DNA of 64,000 nucleotides from Poecilobothrus nobilitatus (Eukaryota; Arthropoda; Insecta; Diptera; Dolichopodidae). Under the pieces are notes generated by a model, which worked only from the letters and a program-made list of their open reading frames with translations, was not told where the DNA came from and did no database searches. The position numbers and the translations under genes are program-made. Below are positions 45,388 through 57,504 of this stretch, one piece after another. The stretch spans positions 7,378,001-7,442,000 of the forward strand of contig OX352774.1 of the NCBI GenBank assembly GCA_947095535.1, written 5' to 3'. Position 1 is the first letter of the stretch. Each line of letters opens with the position of its first letter.

Positions 45388-47129
45388 TATATAACACCTA
45401 TTATTGTTTTATTTTAATATTGAGTTGTCTAGAAAATCAATTACACATCAAATTTATCTAAAATTTTTAATAATTTAACCAAAATAATTGCCAAAAATAG
45501 ATCCAAAAACCAGCCCCAAAAACAAAACAAGGAAAAGAAAAAAATTAAATTAAATTTTCTCAAAAAAATAAAATACAAAATAACTTTAATTTTATTTAAC
45601 TTAGAAAAAAAAGAAAAAAACCATATATTATTGTGTATCCAACAATATACAATGAAGCCAAATTTTTTGTTTGTTTTAAATATTTTGGACTCTTGTAAAA
45701 ATAAATCTTACAAAGCAAAAAAAAAAAACAAATCATGTTTCCAGTTTATTGTGCAAATGCAAAGAATTAAAAGATAATGCGTCATAAATATAAATCTTTC
45801 TAATCTTTCTCTAATCTTTCTAATCATTTCGTATATTTTATGGTGATACAAAAAAAGAAAAAGGGAAGAAGGAAATTTATTCTCTTTTATTTTCTTTTTC
45901 GTCTCTACCTTTAATCGTAAATTTTATTTAAAATCGCTTTAAGAATTAAGAGGACACCTTATTTTTTCCAATTAAGGTTAAGCACCTGTGTGAATTAAAG
46001 AGACAACAAAAATAAAATTTCTTTTACTTAAATACTTTAAATGACACAAAAGAATAAAAAGAAAATTTAAGTTTAATTTTAAATTTTTTTTTCTTTTTGT
46101 AGTTTTTTTCTGTAAGGATGTAAAGGATATAAAAGAAAAAAGTAAACCATCGTTTTTAAATGGTAATCAGCATTTTATGAAATTTAAATTTAAAGTTTAA
46201 TAAAATTTTCTTTGCTAAAAATAACTAAAAATATTTGTAATTTTCCGAAAGATTTTTTTTTCTCCATTTATGAACAATAATTCGGAATAATTTAATTGCT
46301 TAAATTTGCTTAAAGGAAGATTTTGTATTTACTGAACATTTGGTCAAATTACATAATCAGTGGTCAGTGGACAAAACTCATTCATTAGAGTGACTATCAA
46401 AATTTTGTGACTTCCAGTACATAGTCGCATAAGTTCTTATGAATTATCAAAGCTGGATTTTAAAAACAGCTCATAACTTCGAAGTTCGATCGGTCTTTTA
46501 CATGTCGTTCGATGAAAAGATATTTTACTATAATATTCCCATTAATGGCAATAGCAAGTTTATATATGGTTTCTTTTGGAATATGGGTAATTATAGGTTT
46601 CATTATTTATTATATAAAATCAATTAAAAATTTGTTTTTTTGGCCTGAGTTTGATTTTAAATTTTTGATATTTAAAATAATCTGAAAATACTCTACCGTA
46701 ACTTCTTCTATACGCATATGGCAAAAATATTTCTAAACTTATTGGTTTTGAAAAATAAGCATTATCTGTTTTCTGATAATACGTTACTGTCGCGTAGAAA
46801 CAAGTATAAGGGTAATTATTATCTCTATCTAACCTAACTGGGAAAAATTTTGTATCCTCTTTAGAATTGGACTTTCTATTATTATACTATTCTATTCTAT
46901 TATACTATTAAATTTCACTGCATACCTATACTCCATATTTTCACAATTTAGATGTGCTTGTTTATTACAATTTTCTAAAGTAGCTTCTAATCCGATTTAT
47001 AATTTCCATCCCATTTTATAATTATTTTGTGTTAGAACTAGTTCGATTTTTCGAATTTATATTTTAACTTCGAAGTTTCACAAAGATTATCAATATTTAC
47101 CTGTTACAAAAGAAGGTACCTATTATTTA
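45388..47129. other. AT-rich spacer
   Basis: No supported gene. The 62-codon plus frame at 46439 has no recognised homology. Confidence 0.45.
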
Positions 47130-49348
47130 AAAAACGAGGAAGAGTGCAGTAGAGTAGACTGTGTCAACTCTGGGATACCCGTATGAACGTAATATATCCT
47201 GTTTCTATAAAACTTGATCATCTTTTAAAAACATTCAGAGTTTTAGTACCGAACTACAGAGATATATTTATGTAAATTGTGGAGTTGTATGATAGCTACC
47301 CGAATCTATTGCGCCTAGCTTCATTAAGTTCCAAGAAATGCAAAAAGCCTGAACCGGCTGCTTTAGACCATTCAAATTTTACAAAAGTTTTTGGCATGCA
47401 ACTCGACACTTTTTCACTAAATTTCAGATAGCTAGCTTCAATAGACACTGAGTTATTTTCATTTAAAAAGAGAAGTTGTATGGCAACTATCCGAACCTGT
47501 CATATCATCACAACAAAATTTTACAGAAGTTGTTGCCATAAAACTCGATCATCATTTACAAAATTTCAGATACCTATATTGAATAGACACTGGGTTATTT
47601 CCATTTAAAGAAAGAAGTTGTATGGCAGCTACTCGAACCCGGCGGCCGCAAATGCTGGAGTTAAATAGCAAAACTAACAATTTTGTAAAAGTGACGTAAA
47701 AAAAATTTCAGCCTCCTAATTCCTTTATTTTTTGAGTTATCGTGCGGACGGACATTGAGTTATTTTCATTTAAAAAGAGAAGTTGTATGGCAGCTACCCG
47801 AACCCGTCGCACCACCACAACCAAATTTTGCAGAAGTTGTTGCCATAAAACTTGATCATCATTCGCAAAATTGCAGATACCTAGATTGAACAGACACTGG
47901 GTTATTTCAATTTAAAGAAAGACGTTGTATAGCAGCTACTCGAACCCGGCGGCCGAAAATGCTGGAGTTAAATAGCAAAACTAACAATTTTACAAAAGTA
48001 ACGTAAAAAAATTTTCAGCCTCCTAGCTCCTCTATTTTTTGAGTTATAGTGCGGACGGACACTGAGTTCTTTCATTTAAAAAGAGATTTTGTATGGCAGC
48101 TACCCGAACCCGTCACACCACCACAACCAAATTTTGCAGAAGTTGTTGCCATAAAACTTGATCATCATTCGCAAAATTTCAGATACCTAGATTGAACAGA
48201 CACTGGGTTATTTCTATTTAAAGAAAGACGTTGTATGGTAGCTACCCGAACCCGGGGACAGAAAATGCTGGAGTTAAATAGCAAAACTAACAATTTTACA
48301 AAAGTGACGTACAAAAATTTTCAGCCTCCTAGCTCCTCTATTTTTTGAGTTATCGTGCGGACGGACCCTGAGTTCTTTTCATTTAAAAGGAGATTTTGTA
48401 TGGCAGCTACCCGAACCCGTCGCACCAGCACAACCAAATTTTGTAGAAGTTGTTGCCATAAAACTTGATCATCATTTGCAAGATTTCAGACGCCTAGCTT
48501 TATTAACTTCCAAGAGGTGCAAGAAGCCTGAACCGGCTGTTCTAGGCCAAACAAATTTTACAAAAGTTGTTGGCATATAACTCGACACTTCTTTACTAAA
48601 TTTCAGATTCCTAGCTTCAATAAACACTGAGTTATTCTCATTTAACCGGATAAGTTGTATGGCAGCTACCCGAACCCGCCGCACCACCACAACCAAATTT
48701 TACAAAAGTTGTTGCCATAAAACTTGATCATCATTTGCTAAATTTGAGACGCCTAGCTTCATTAGGTTCCAAGAGGTGCAAGAAGTCTGAACCGGCTGCT
48801 CTAGACCAACCAAATTTTACAAAAGTTGTTGGCATGTAACTCGACACCTCTTTACTAAATTTCAGATTCCTAGCTTCAATAAACACTGAGTTATTCTCAT
48901 TTAAACGGAGAAGTTGTATGGCAGCTACCCGAACCCGCTGCACCAGCACAACCAAATTTTACAGAAGTTGTTGCCATAAAACTTGATCATCATTTGCAAA
49001 ATTTCAGAAACCTAGCTTGAATAGATACTGAGTTATTTCTATATAAAGGTAGAAGTTGTATGGCAGCTACTCGAACCCGCCGACCGAAAATGTTGGATTT
49101 AAATAGCAAAACTAACAATTTTGCAAAAGTGACGTAAAAAAAATTTCAGCCCCCTAGCTCCTTTATTTTTTGAGTTATCGTGCGGACGGACGGACGGACG
49201 GACGGACGTACATGGCTTAATCGACTCAGAATTCGATTCTGAGCCGATCCATACCTTTGACACTATATCTAGCTCGACTCCTTTAAGGTGTCACAAACGT
49301 AATGGCAAATTTATTATACCCTTGAACATAGTTCATACGGGTATAAAA
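47130..49348 (+). mobile_element. Family C element with nested tandem duplications
   Basis: A full-length copy, 2.2 kb against 0.95 kb for the copy at 25779. The left end is AAAACGAGGAAGAGTGCAG, with subterminal ATACCCGTATGAAC at about 47176-47189. The right end has TTTTTGAGTTATCGTGCGG, (GGAC)n at 49184-49205, the CTCAGAAT-tcg-ATTCTGAG hairpin, and TTCATACGGGTATAAAA. The body shows GTTGTAT (or TTTGTAT) anchors at 47284, 47475, 47617, 47782, 47934, 48088, 48230, 48395, 48654, 48914 and 49055. From these, a 306-307 bp unit is repeated (47782, 48088, 48395) and a 259-260 bp unit follows (48395, 48654, 48914). Each 306-bp unit contains its own GAGTTAT-GTGCGGACGGAC end module. Minus frames of 74 codons at 48472 and 48731 are the repeat read backwards. 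Confidence 0.87.
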
Positions 49349-51744
49349 ATATATATAATTCATAATAAAAACTTTGCATAGGATTTATGGTAATAATATT
49401 GAAAATCCTATTTTAATATATTTTTATTTAAAATTTCATACGGAAATATTTCGGAAATATTCCGAAATAACTATTTTCTCAATTTTTATTTTTTTTTTTG
49501 TGGAATTACTTCAGATTTAAGACTTTTATTTAAGTCTTTATTCGATTCTTAAATCTATATATATATATATATATAATATTATGTAGTACATATAAGCCAC
49601 TTATAAATAAATCTATAAATTTATTTTTAGAATTCTTTGGTATTTTACCAGTTTAAAATATAAAATAAATTGTCAAAGTAACTTCATAGGTTTAAAAAAT
49701 AAAGTAGAAAAGACCTCTCACAAAAAAAATAAAAAAAATATTCTGTACTAAAAAAATCTTTTTCCATTGTAAAAATATATCGATGGGTGTTTCTTTACCT
49801 TTGTTTTTCCTTAAAAAGAAAAAAAAAATTTTGAAAAAAAACTTTATTCCTTTATAGTAATATTTTTCTCATCATTGTCCTTTTTAAAACAAATATTTTC
49901 CTAACATTTTCATAGAAAAGTAAAAAGAAAACCCTTTACTATTGTTTTCTTTTGCATGTACCTTCTGTCGCTTATTTTCTTTGAGATTAGAGACAATGCA
50001 AACTAAAATATTATAAAAGAAAAAATGTCTTTTTGTAGTTTCATGTTTTTAAATAGATATAATAATAATATGATCCTGTAAAGAAAAAGAAAACAAAAAT
50101 TTTTTTCTTACAGGACACAAAGTACAAAATAAAATAAAAGATATTACCTTAAATTTTTTTTTTTCTTTTTGTGACTTTAGAGTGTTTTTAAAGGTGTTCT
50201 TTCATTGAGTTTCAAAAAAAACTTTTTTAAGATTTTAATGCATTTATATCATAATCAAGTTTCACTGATGAATGCATCACTAATTTAAAATAAATGTCAA
50301 AATGCTTATGTAATTTAACGAAAAATTAAAATTAATTCAACTTGTTAATAAAAAAAACCACTTTATTTATTAAGAAAATCAAATACTCATATCAATATAT
50401 AAACTATATTATAAATACATTATATCAGATGAAAATCTGCACAATTTTTCTTCAATTTTCACATGAAAACTTTCATTTTTCTTGGTGGAAGTTCAACTTG
50501 AACCAATTCTTCCTGAATAATTTGATAGAGCGCTGTCCTAAAAACTGATCTATATCAATATTTTCACAAATTTATCTATGACATTATGACGTATATTGTA
50601 GTTGTATATAAAATATATAGTTGTATATATATATATATTAATCATAAAATGCGTAATCATAATAATGTGTACCTGCCTATAATAAAAAAAAAATTCCAAA
50701 TTATAACCATTATTTACCATTAGCTTTTAAGTCATCATAAGCTTCATTGACCCATTGTATGACTTGATTATAAGTAAGACACTTTTCTTACCTTTTCACT
50801 TGGATTCTTATTTTGTACTTATGCTTTTGTTATACCTGAAATTATTCTTTTGTCATGCCTAAACGTATGCTTTTTGAAGGGTTGAGTCATGGAAATTTTT
50901 TTTTGTTTTTATAATTTGGCATTTACGTTGACTGTGACCTCGACCGAAAGAATTTGTTTTGACCAGAATCTGTTTTTTCCTTCTCTTCGTTGAAAATCAG
51001 AAAATACTTGTTTAAGAGGAAACAAAAGATGTAGTTGTTTGTTACTTGAATAAACTACTATTGTACATACGTGGAATTGGCCGATGATCGAACTAAAATT
51101 TTTTAAATTACACTTATATCAGTTTTGTATTTTTTTTAGCAGAATATTTTACAAAAATGAACCACTTATTAGATATTTGTTGAATTCATTTAATTGAAGT
51201 TTACACTACTTGAGAAAAGTTTCTGATAGCATATTTAGGAATTTTGATTATCTCAATTTTAAAACCGCGGTTAATGTTGCACTAATAATTTAATGTTAAC
51301 ACTGTACCGACTATTCCTGCTCAAATATTATAAAGTTCCATCTCGTTGATAATGACAATATTTGGCTGTGATATGATGAGTTCAGCTTTACATTTTTATA
51401 ATTATTCTCTACTAAATGTTGGTACTAATCATTGTTTTTAACAACGAATATGTAACGTGCCAATACAAATAAATGGTGGTTTGACATTTGACATATGATT
51501 CTAACTAAAAAATTTCGCGAAAACTTGCTCAATTATCATAATACTTGCAAAACATATTTACTTTGCATTTTGCATTACTATTACAATCTAATTACAATTG
51601 CATCAAATATTTAGTCCAGAGTAAACAGAAAGTTTGTGTAATAATTTGTCAGTCCGTTTTTTTTCATCTATTTTATATTAAACCCTTTTAATAAATTATT
51701 TAACTTTTTCTATATTGAAATATTATCGTGGGTCCAATTACTAT
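49349..51744. other. AT-rich spacer
   Basis: A (TA)n tract lies at about 49556-49575, and A/T runs are frequent. On the minus strand about 50712-50783 reads KCLTYNQVIQWVNEAYDDLK before a stop, which looks protein-like and might be a transposase scrap, but the family is not recognised. Confidence 0.4.
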
Positions 51745-52432
51745 TACGGTGTTCGGAAATAATGCCCCTTGAAAATAAATAGAATGGAAAATAAAGCCGA
51801 AATTACGAATTTTGAAAATTTGATTTTATTACCGCTTTAAAAAGGAAATAAAGTCGAATCGGCCTTATTTCCGTTTACCAAATATTTTCTTTTTTTTAAC
51901 ATTGACATATCAGTGGTATATATAGGATTTCTGTTAAAGTATGCATAAATAATTAATAGAAATTTTAAAGTTGTATACAAAATCAGAGTATTTCCTTTTT
52001 CCAGAACAAATATATGCATACTTTGGAAAATACGTTAATACGGTTTTTACAGAATATGTAGCTATATTATAATATGTTTATATACCTATATGAAATACTG
52101 AATTAGGAGAGATTTCCTAGTTGCTTACAAAATCAGGGTTCAATAATTTATTTAGCAGAATTTTGGCTTGGCGAAATATTCAAAAACAGAATTTTGAAAA
52201 GCGAGATTAAAAATGTCGGCCTCCCGTACCAGACCTATGATTTTACTTATATATTTGCATTTTATCATACTTACATTAAAAATTAAGAATAGAATTTAAG
52301 AAATTTTCGGCTTTATTTTCTTTTCGATTTCGCAAACGGTAAAAATTTGCGATTTCTGCTTTATTTCCGTATCGAAAAGGAAATAAAGGCGATTCGGCTT
52401 AATTGTCTGCGGCTTTATTACCGGTCACCTAT
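51745..52432. mobile_element. Foldback-like element with AAATAAAGCCGA repeats
   Basis: The left end reads CGGTGTTCGGAAATAATGCC. The right end read inward gives AGGTGACCGGTAATAAAGCC. About 15 of 20 positions agree. Both arms contain several copies of a (G)AAATAAAGCCGA-type word (left: about 51790, 51845, 51865; right: about 52310, 52365, 52380, 52418). The core has GTTGCTTACAAAATCAGGG and TTCAATAATTTATTTAGC, matching the core of the element at 23372. No transposase is visible. The 60-codon minus frame is not a gene. Confidence 0.65.
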
Positions 52433-53149
52433 TTTAACCTAAAAGTGCGATTAAGTCGGTTTCATATAAAAGAATTTATTATTATTTTGTGTGAATAAAA
52501 TACAGATTGGTATGAACTATCCAAGAAAGCCATTCACCATTTTTCTAGATATTGTAATATTTATTTTACTGTAAATTAAAAATCATTCTTGGTCAATTGT
52601 AATTAACGTAATTGAATTTAATTGTCATTTTTATGGAATATGTGTTTAAATAATGTTTATTTTCTCCTATTCTTAAATCTGCAATATTCTCTTGCGAGTC
52701 CTTTTGTTCAAGTAATAAAACAAATAATGTTCATATGATTAAAAATTTAAGTTGATAAGTTCAAATTAAACAGTAGTAAAAACAACAAATGCAGTTCGAA
52801 AGAATTATTTCTCTTATTTTATAAAAATAATTATCTAAAAAATAAAATTTGATTAAAAATTTAATCTCAAAAAATTAGTAGTAAACAAAGAGATAATTGC
52901 TCAAAAATCAATTTCCTTAAAAAGTCAAAAAGAGATTTTTACGAGCTTACTGAAAAGTCTAATGAAATCAATCCAGTGATTTTATCACGTTTAATTATTT
53001 TCACTTTTATTAGTTTTGTTTTTTTTAATTTCAATAAAACAAAAGTTTTCTACATATGACAACATCAAGAATAATAATTTACAAACTATATATTATAAGT
53101 TCTATGGCTTTTCAATTTTTTTTCTCCTCCAGATTGTCGAAAAGTTTCA
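52433..53149. other. AT-rich spacer
   Basis: No feature recognised. Confidence 0.5.
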
Positions 53150-54078
53150 TATAGTGGGTTTTCCAATTTGAGTGATATGATTTCTTTTCAAAAAAAAACA
53201 CACTAATTGTTAAGGAAATCCAAATGTTTTTTATTTAATGTGAAGTAAATCGATACAAGTTCTGAATAAAACGTCATTCAAATGGCCTCCACGACTTCTT
53301 TTGCAGGAACGAATTCGATGAACCCAATTTTCGAACACTTTTTCCACTAAATCAAGTCGTATGTCATGAATAGCACGTTCAATATTGACTTCTAAAGTTT
53401 GAAGAGAGTATGGCTTATTGCTAAAGATCAATGACTTCAAATAACCCCACAAGAAATAGTCTAATGGTGTTAAATCACAACTTCCTGGAGGCCATTCAAT
53501 GTCACAATTTCTTAAAATAATCGAATCTAAAAACTTTTCTCGTAATAATTCGGTTGTTGCATGTGCTGTGTGGCACGTAGCCCTGTCTTGTATGAACCAG
53601 ATGTTGTCAAGATCAACTTCTTCCAATTTCGGCCATAAAAAGTTGGTTATCATCGATCTATACAGCTCGCCATTGACAGTAACGGTGTTACCAGCTTCAT
53701 TTCAAAAGAAGTACGGACCGATGATTCCACCAGACCAAAACCACACCAAACTGTGGTGGTGAATGCAATGGTTGTTCATGAGTAATTTGTGGATTTTCTT
53801 CGCACCAGAATCGACAGTTTTGTTTATTCTTCTTGCGTATTTACCGCACCACTCTGATGAAAGTAAGCCTCATCAGAGAAGATGATTTTCTTAAAAAAAT
53901 CGTTATTGTTTTCAAGTTAAAATTGCATAATTTGTAAACTTTGTTCTTGCGTATATCTCTCCATGATGAAATTGTAAACATTACTGAATACAATGAAAAA
54001 AAATGACAGATCATGACATACTACAAATGGCCGAAACGTCACTTAGAAATCATATCACTCAAATTGGAAAACCCTATA
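53150..54078 (-). mobile_element. Mariner-type element with intact ends, internally deleted
   Basis: Terminal inverted repeats of about 34 bp: left TAGTGGGTTTTCCAATTTG followed by AGTGATATGATTTCT (53152-53185). The right end at 54045-54076 is its inverse apart from a 2-bp difference near the tip. TA flanks both ends (53150-53151 and 54077-54078), the target duplication of Tc1/mariner elements. The 0.92-kb length is short for a mariner of about 1.3 kb because the transposase gene lost its N-terminal DNA-binding region. Confidence 0.92.
53231..53964 (-). pseudogene. DD41D mariner transposase, internally deleted
   Basis: The probable start is the ATG at 53964 on the minus strand (MERYTQEQSLQIMQF), the usual N-terminus. 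About twenty residues later the frame jumps to KKIIFSDEAYFHQSG, the first catalytic Asp block. Most of the helix-turn-helix DNA-binding domain is therefore deleted. The catalytic domain continues as TVWCGFGLVES, NEAGNTVTVNGELYRSMITN, FIQDRATCHTA (second Asp) and SCDLTPLDYFLWGYLK (third Asp). Counting between the second and third Asp gives 41 residues, the DD41D spacing described for the rosa group of mariner-like elements. Stops interrupt the region 53660-53950, and only 53231-53653 (140 codons) is uninterrupted. All three catalytic Asp codons remain, but no functional enzyme is possible. The plus frame at 53499-53762 is a shadow. Confidence 0.88.
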
Positions 54079-56928
54079 AACACAAAACAACTGTACTAAC
54101 TAATATTTTTCTTTATTCCTTATATGAAAAAAAAACTTCAAAATTCTGCAAAAAAAAAACTGCTTTTTTACCAACAAAATTCGAACATTTTAAAAATATT
54201 TTGACCTACAAACAAAGTGATTAGGTGAAAATATTAGAAAAACACTTTGAATATCAATTTTGTTTGTTGGCTGTTAGTTATCAAAATCTCGACAGGAGAA
54301 TTAAATGTAAATAAAGTTGTAAGGAACATAAGTCTACAGCATCAAAAATAAAAAACAATAAACCTAAAAATTAAATTAAAAAGAATATTTTTTTATTGTT
54401 AATATAATAACCGTAGTATCTACTACTGCAATCTTAATTGTTAACTTCAATATTTTCCGATCCGACTGAATTTCGCGCTATTACAAAAATTTAAACTTTG
54501 TATGGGTTCTTAAAGGAGGGTTGTTTGATTTTTATTTTCCTTTGTTTATATTTTTCAAATGGTATATCAGAGAGTATAACTGATCGAATATAAACCATGT
54601 TCCTAAAATGAAATTGTTTGACATGATTTGTTGAAACCCTTAGAACCTTGGGATTATTAAGAGGATACATTATTATTGTAGTAAATTAGATGAGAAAATT
54701 TTAATCTTTATCCAAGATAATAATATTTAATAATTGTGTTATTTAAAATGTTTTTTCTTTTCTCTTTTCCTTTTTACAAACTCAGATTTTTTACGCTGCT
54801 GTAGATAAAAGAAAAACAAAATTATATTATAAAAGTATCCTAGAAGTATGCAATTAACATTGAAAATATTTTTATTTATTAGTATAAGCGGAAAATGGGA
54901 GTCGTTACTAATGTAAAAATTTATAAAATATAATATAAAGAAAATAAATAATTTAACTAATATAAATCCTGTGTTATATAATATGTAATATTAAGTAAAT
55001 GATTAAGCGATAATTTTATTTTCTCAAAATATTTATTATACAAAACTAAATAAATGCCTAAATTGTACTTGACAAATGACCTTGACAACTGACCTTTTTA
55101 TCTATTTATAAAACAAAAAAAAACAAAATGACATACGAATAGACAAAAATTTAAAAATTGTAAAATATTTATTATTAGCTAATTCGAAACAATTGAAAAC
55201 AAGAGTCAAAAATTATAAAAAATTGTAAAAGTTTTTTTTAGTGCCCATCAGAGACAGCTGGAGGACATTTTATTTTCCATTCTTTTATGACTTTTTTCTT
55301 CATATTGTTTTTGTTGTTTTTCTTTGGTTTTGTGTTAATTTTAGTAGAAATCGAATTTACTCGTATAAACAAATACATTACATTTTTATATACGTATATA
55401 TACATGAACATTTTTTTTTTTTTTGCAAAATGTTAGAACTTATAAGGATTTGAAAATTGATAGATTGTTTCCACAAATTCTTAAACTACGTGAGTTGAAT
55501 GGTAGTTATATGTTAAAAAAAAAATTATTATGATTTTGTTTATTTATTTTTATTTTTTTAATGTTTGTGTTCTTTCAGTATGTGATAATATCTTTCAAAC
55601 ATACTTTAATGTTTTTTTTTTGTTTCTATTATTAAGCTCGTGAATTAATATTAATTTTATTAAAAAAATAGGTTAAATTATTGGTTTATTAGAAATTTTT
55701 TTATTTCATTAAAATAAAGTTTATAGCTGGAAATTAAAGTGCAGTGTTATAATATGTGTAACACTTTTTAGAAATCTAAAAGTCACATCACTTTAATTCC
55801 AGATATGAGATGGAAAATATCTACTCTTTTTTAATATATATATACAATAAATTTAGATTAAGGAACTGTAAATGATATGAACATGTTGTTGCATGATTGA
55901 AAAGAGATGAGTCAATTAGCATTCTGTCACCTAATTTTATTTTGTATCTATCTGAATCTGGATTTTTTTCCGCATAGTTTGCTGCTACAGTTTTATTCTT
56001 CCATTCTTAGTTCTTCTCTTATTTCGTTTTTTTTCTTCCACAAAAAGATTCGGGATCTGTAAAGGAAGTAATCGTTCCCTCTTTTATAAGTCCATCCCCT
56101 TCTTCTTGTTTTTTTAGTATCCAGGTACTCACTAGGGAATCACTTTACTGTTTGTTTCTAAGTGGTTCAGTTTATTTAATTTAAAGCTCTGAAGTGAAAT
56201 AGGAATAAAAAATATCAGAAAGAGTAACAAAATACAAATGAGTGACCTAATATAAAACTTCAAGTTTTTCAATAAGAGTCCTTAAAAAGTATAATAAGGG
56301 CGCAAAAGTCTAACAATATTTCAAAGAGGATAACCTAAGACTGCTAGAGTTCAGACTAGCAGGAAACTTTTTATAAAAATCACTGAAATAACGTTTAAAG
56401 GAATTAAATTAAAACTAAAATGTGTATTTAATACAAAGCTTTTACAACACTTTTTTATATTTTTTAACGAATTAGTTTACATTTCATATCCTACATCAAG
56501 TCTTTTTGTGGTAAAAGAATAAACCTTTTTTAAATAAGTTTAATACCGTAAAATAAATCTTTATTCCTTTATTTTTGGATTTTTTAAAAAGAATATTTAA
56601 TTTAATCTATTAAAATATTATCGAAAAGGACTTTACTCCTTTATTATTTTATATAAAAAGAAGAGGAAGATAAAATTTTCAAATTTTAATAAAAAAGCTC
56701 TTTAAATAGTCCTTTTATATTATTTTCACTTTTTATCCGAAAAATCAAAAGTAAAAATTTTCTAATAACTCGTACATTTATTATGTCTGTAATAAAGAAA
56801 GTATAAAATTCTAAGAAAATGTATTACTAAAATGAAAAAAAATTGAAATTAAATATCTTCAGAGACCTATCTTAGGGGATTATTTAAAAAGCAGTTCCAT
56901 ATTTTCATATTTTTTTTAAATTTTGTAG
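54079..56928. other. AT-rich spacer
   Basis: No supported gene. Pyrimidine-rich stretches at about 55990-56045 and 56090-56115 are not followed by convincing exons. Confidence 0.45.
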
Positions 56929-56990
56929 TCAGCGTTTTAGGAAATCGAAGTAATCGGCCAAAAATCAGTCGTGTGAATAATAAACTATAA
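56929..56990 (+). other. Candidate terminal exon (weak)
   Basis: A T-rich tract ending TTTTGTAG at 56921-56928 looks like a good splice acceptor. One frame after it stays open for about 19 codons (SVLGNRSNRPKISRVNNKL) to a stop at 56988-56990, while the other two frames stop early. Such openings occur by chance, and no partner exon or polyadenylation signal was identified. Confidence 0.15.
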
Positions 56991-57339
56991 ATATTTTTTT
57001 ATTTCTTCCTTTTTTGTTCTTTGTTCTTGTCCTATAATGATGCTCGAAAATAAATTTATTACTTTTCAATGAATTTTAGATCATTTATTTTAGTTTTACT
57101 GTTATACAGTTACGACCAAAACAATAACCACAAAAACATTATTAACATAATATTAAATTATACTGTTTTTAAAAGATGGTTTTCCTTATTTGTTTCTTTT
57201 ACTTTAATTTTATACTTGCCATGTTTCAACACTTTTTTCTGCAACTAAACTCAATGAACAAAATGATTGATTGCTTTCGCTCGAGGTGAGGCGAGGTTTA
57301 CATTTTCTATATATACAACAGTTTTCCGTTCTTCTTTAA

Positions 57340-57438
57340 TTATCTACAAAAATATACAAATATACCAGATCCGACATCTGGCTGATTTGTGTTAGCAAAC
57401 ATATTAAATGCATCCGTCCCTGAACTTGCGTCGGTGTA
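57340..57438 (-). other. Candidate host exon (weak)
   Basis: An unusually GC-rich and complex 75-bp patch inside AT-rich DNA. The minus frame between stops (57441 and 57340) reads TDASSGTDAFNMFANTNQPD then VGSG, with a protein-like mix of small and polar residues and an in-frame ATG at 57402. GT at 57365-57364 (CTG|GTATAT) could be a splice donor, making this a first coding exon (MFANTNQPDVGS). The patch has no match to the repeat families in the window. I do not recognise the protein. A second minus frame (GNTPTQVQGRMHLICLLTQI) is also open, so the coding frame is not certain. Confidence 0.28.
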
Positions 57439-57477
57439 TTACCATTTATTGAAGGAAATTATATTGATTAGGTGCAT

Positions 57478-57504
57478 AATATTATTATTATTATTATTAT
57501 TATT
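57478..57504. repeat. (ATT)n microsatellite
   Basis: About nine uninterrupted ATT units. Confidence 0.95.

Noticed and set aside
48472..48955. Two 74-codon minus frames of near-identical peptide (VRVAAIQL-RLNENNSV) as paralogous genes
   Set aside because: They are successive family C units, also seen at 25937, 26187 and 40231. No start, splice or coding bias evidence.
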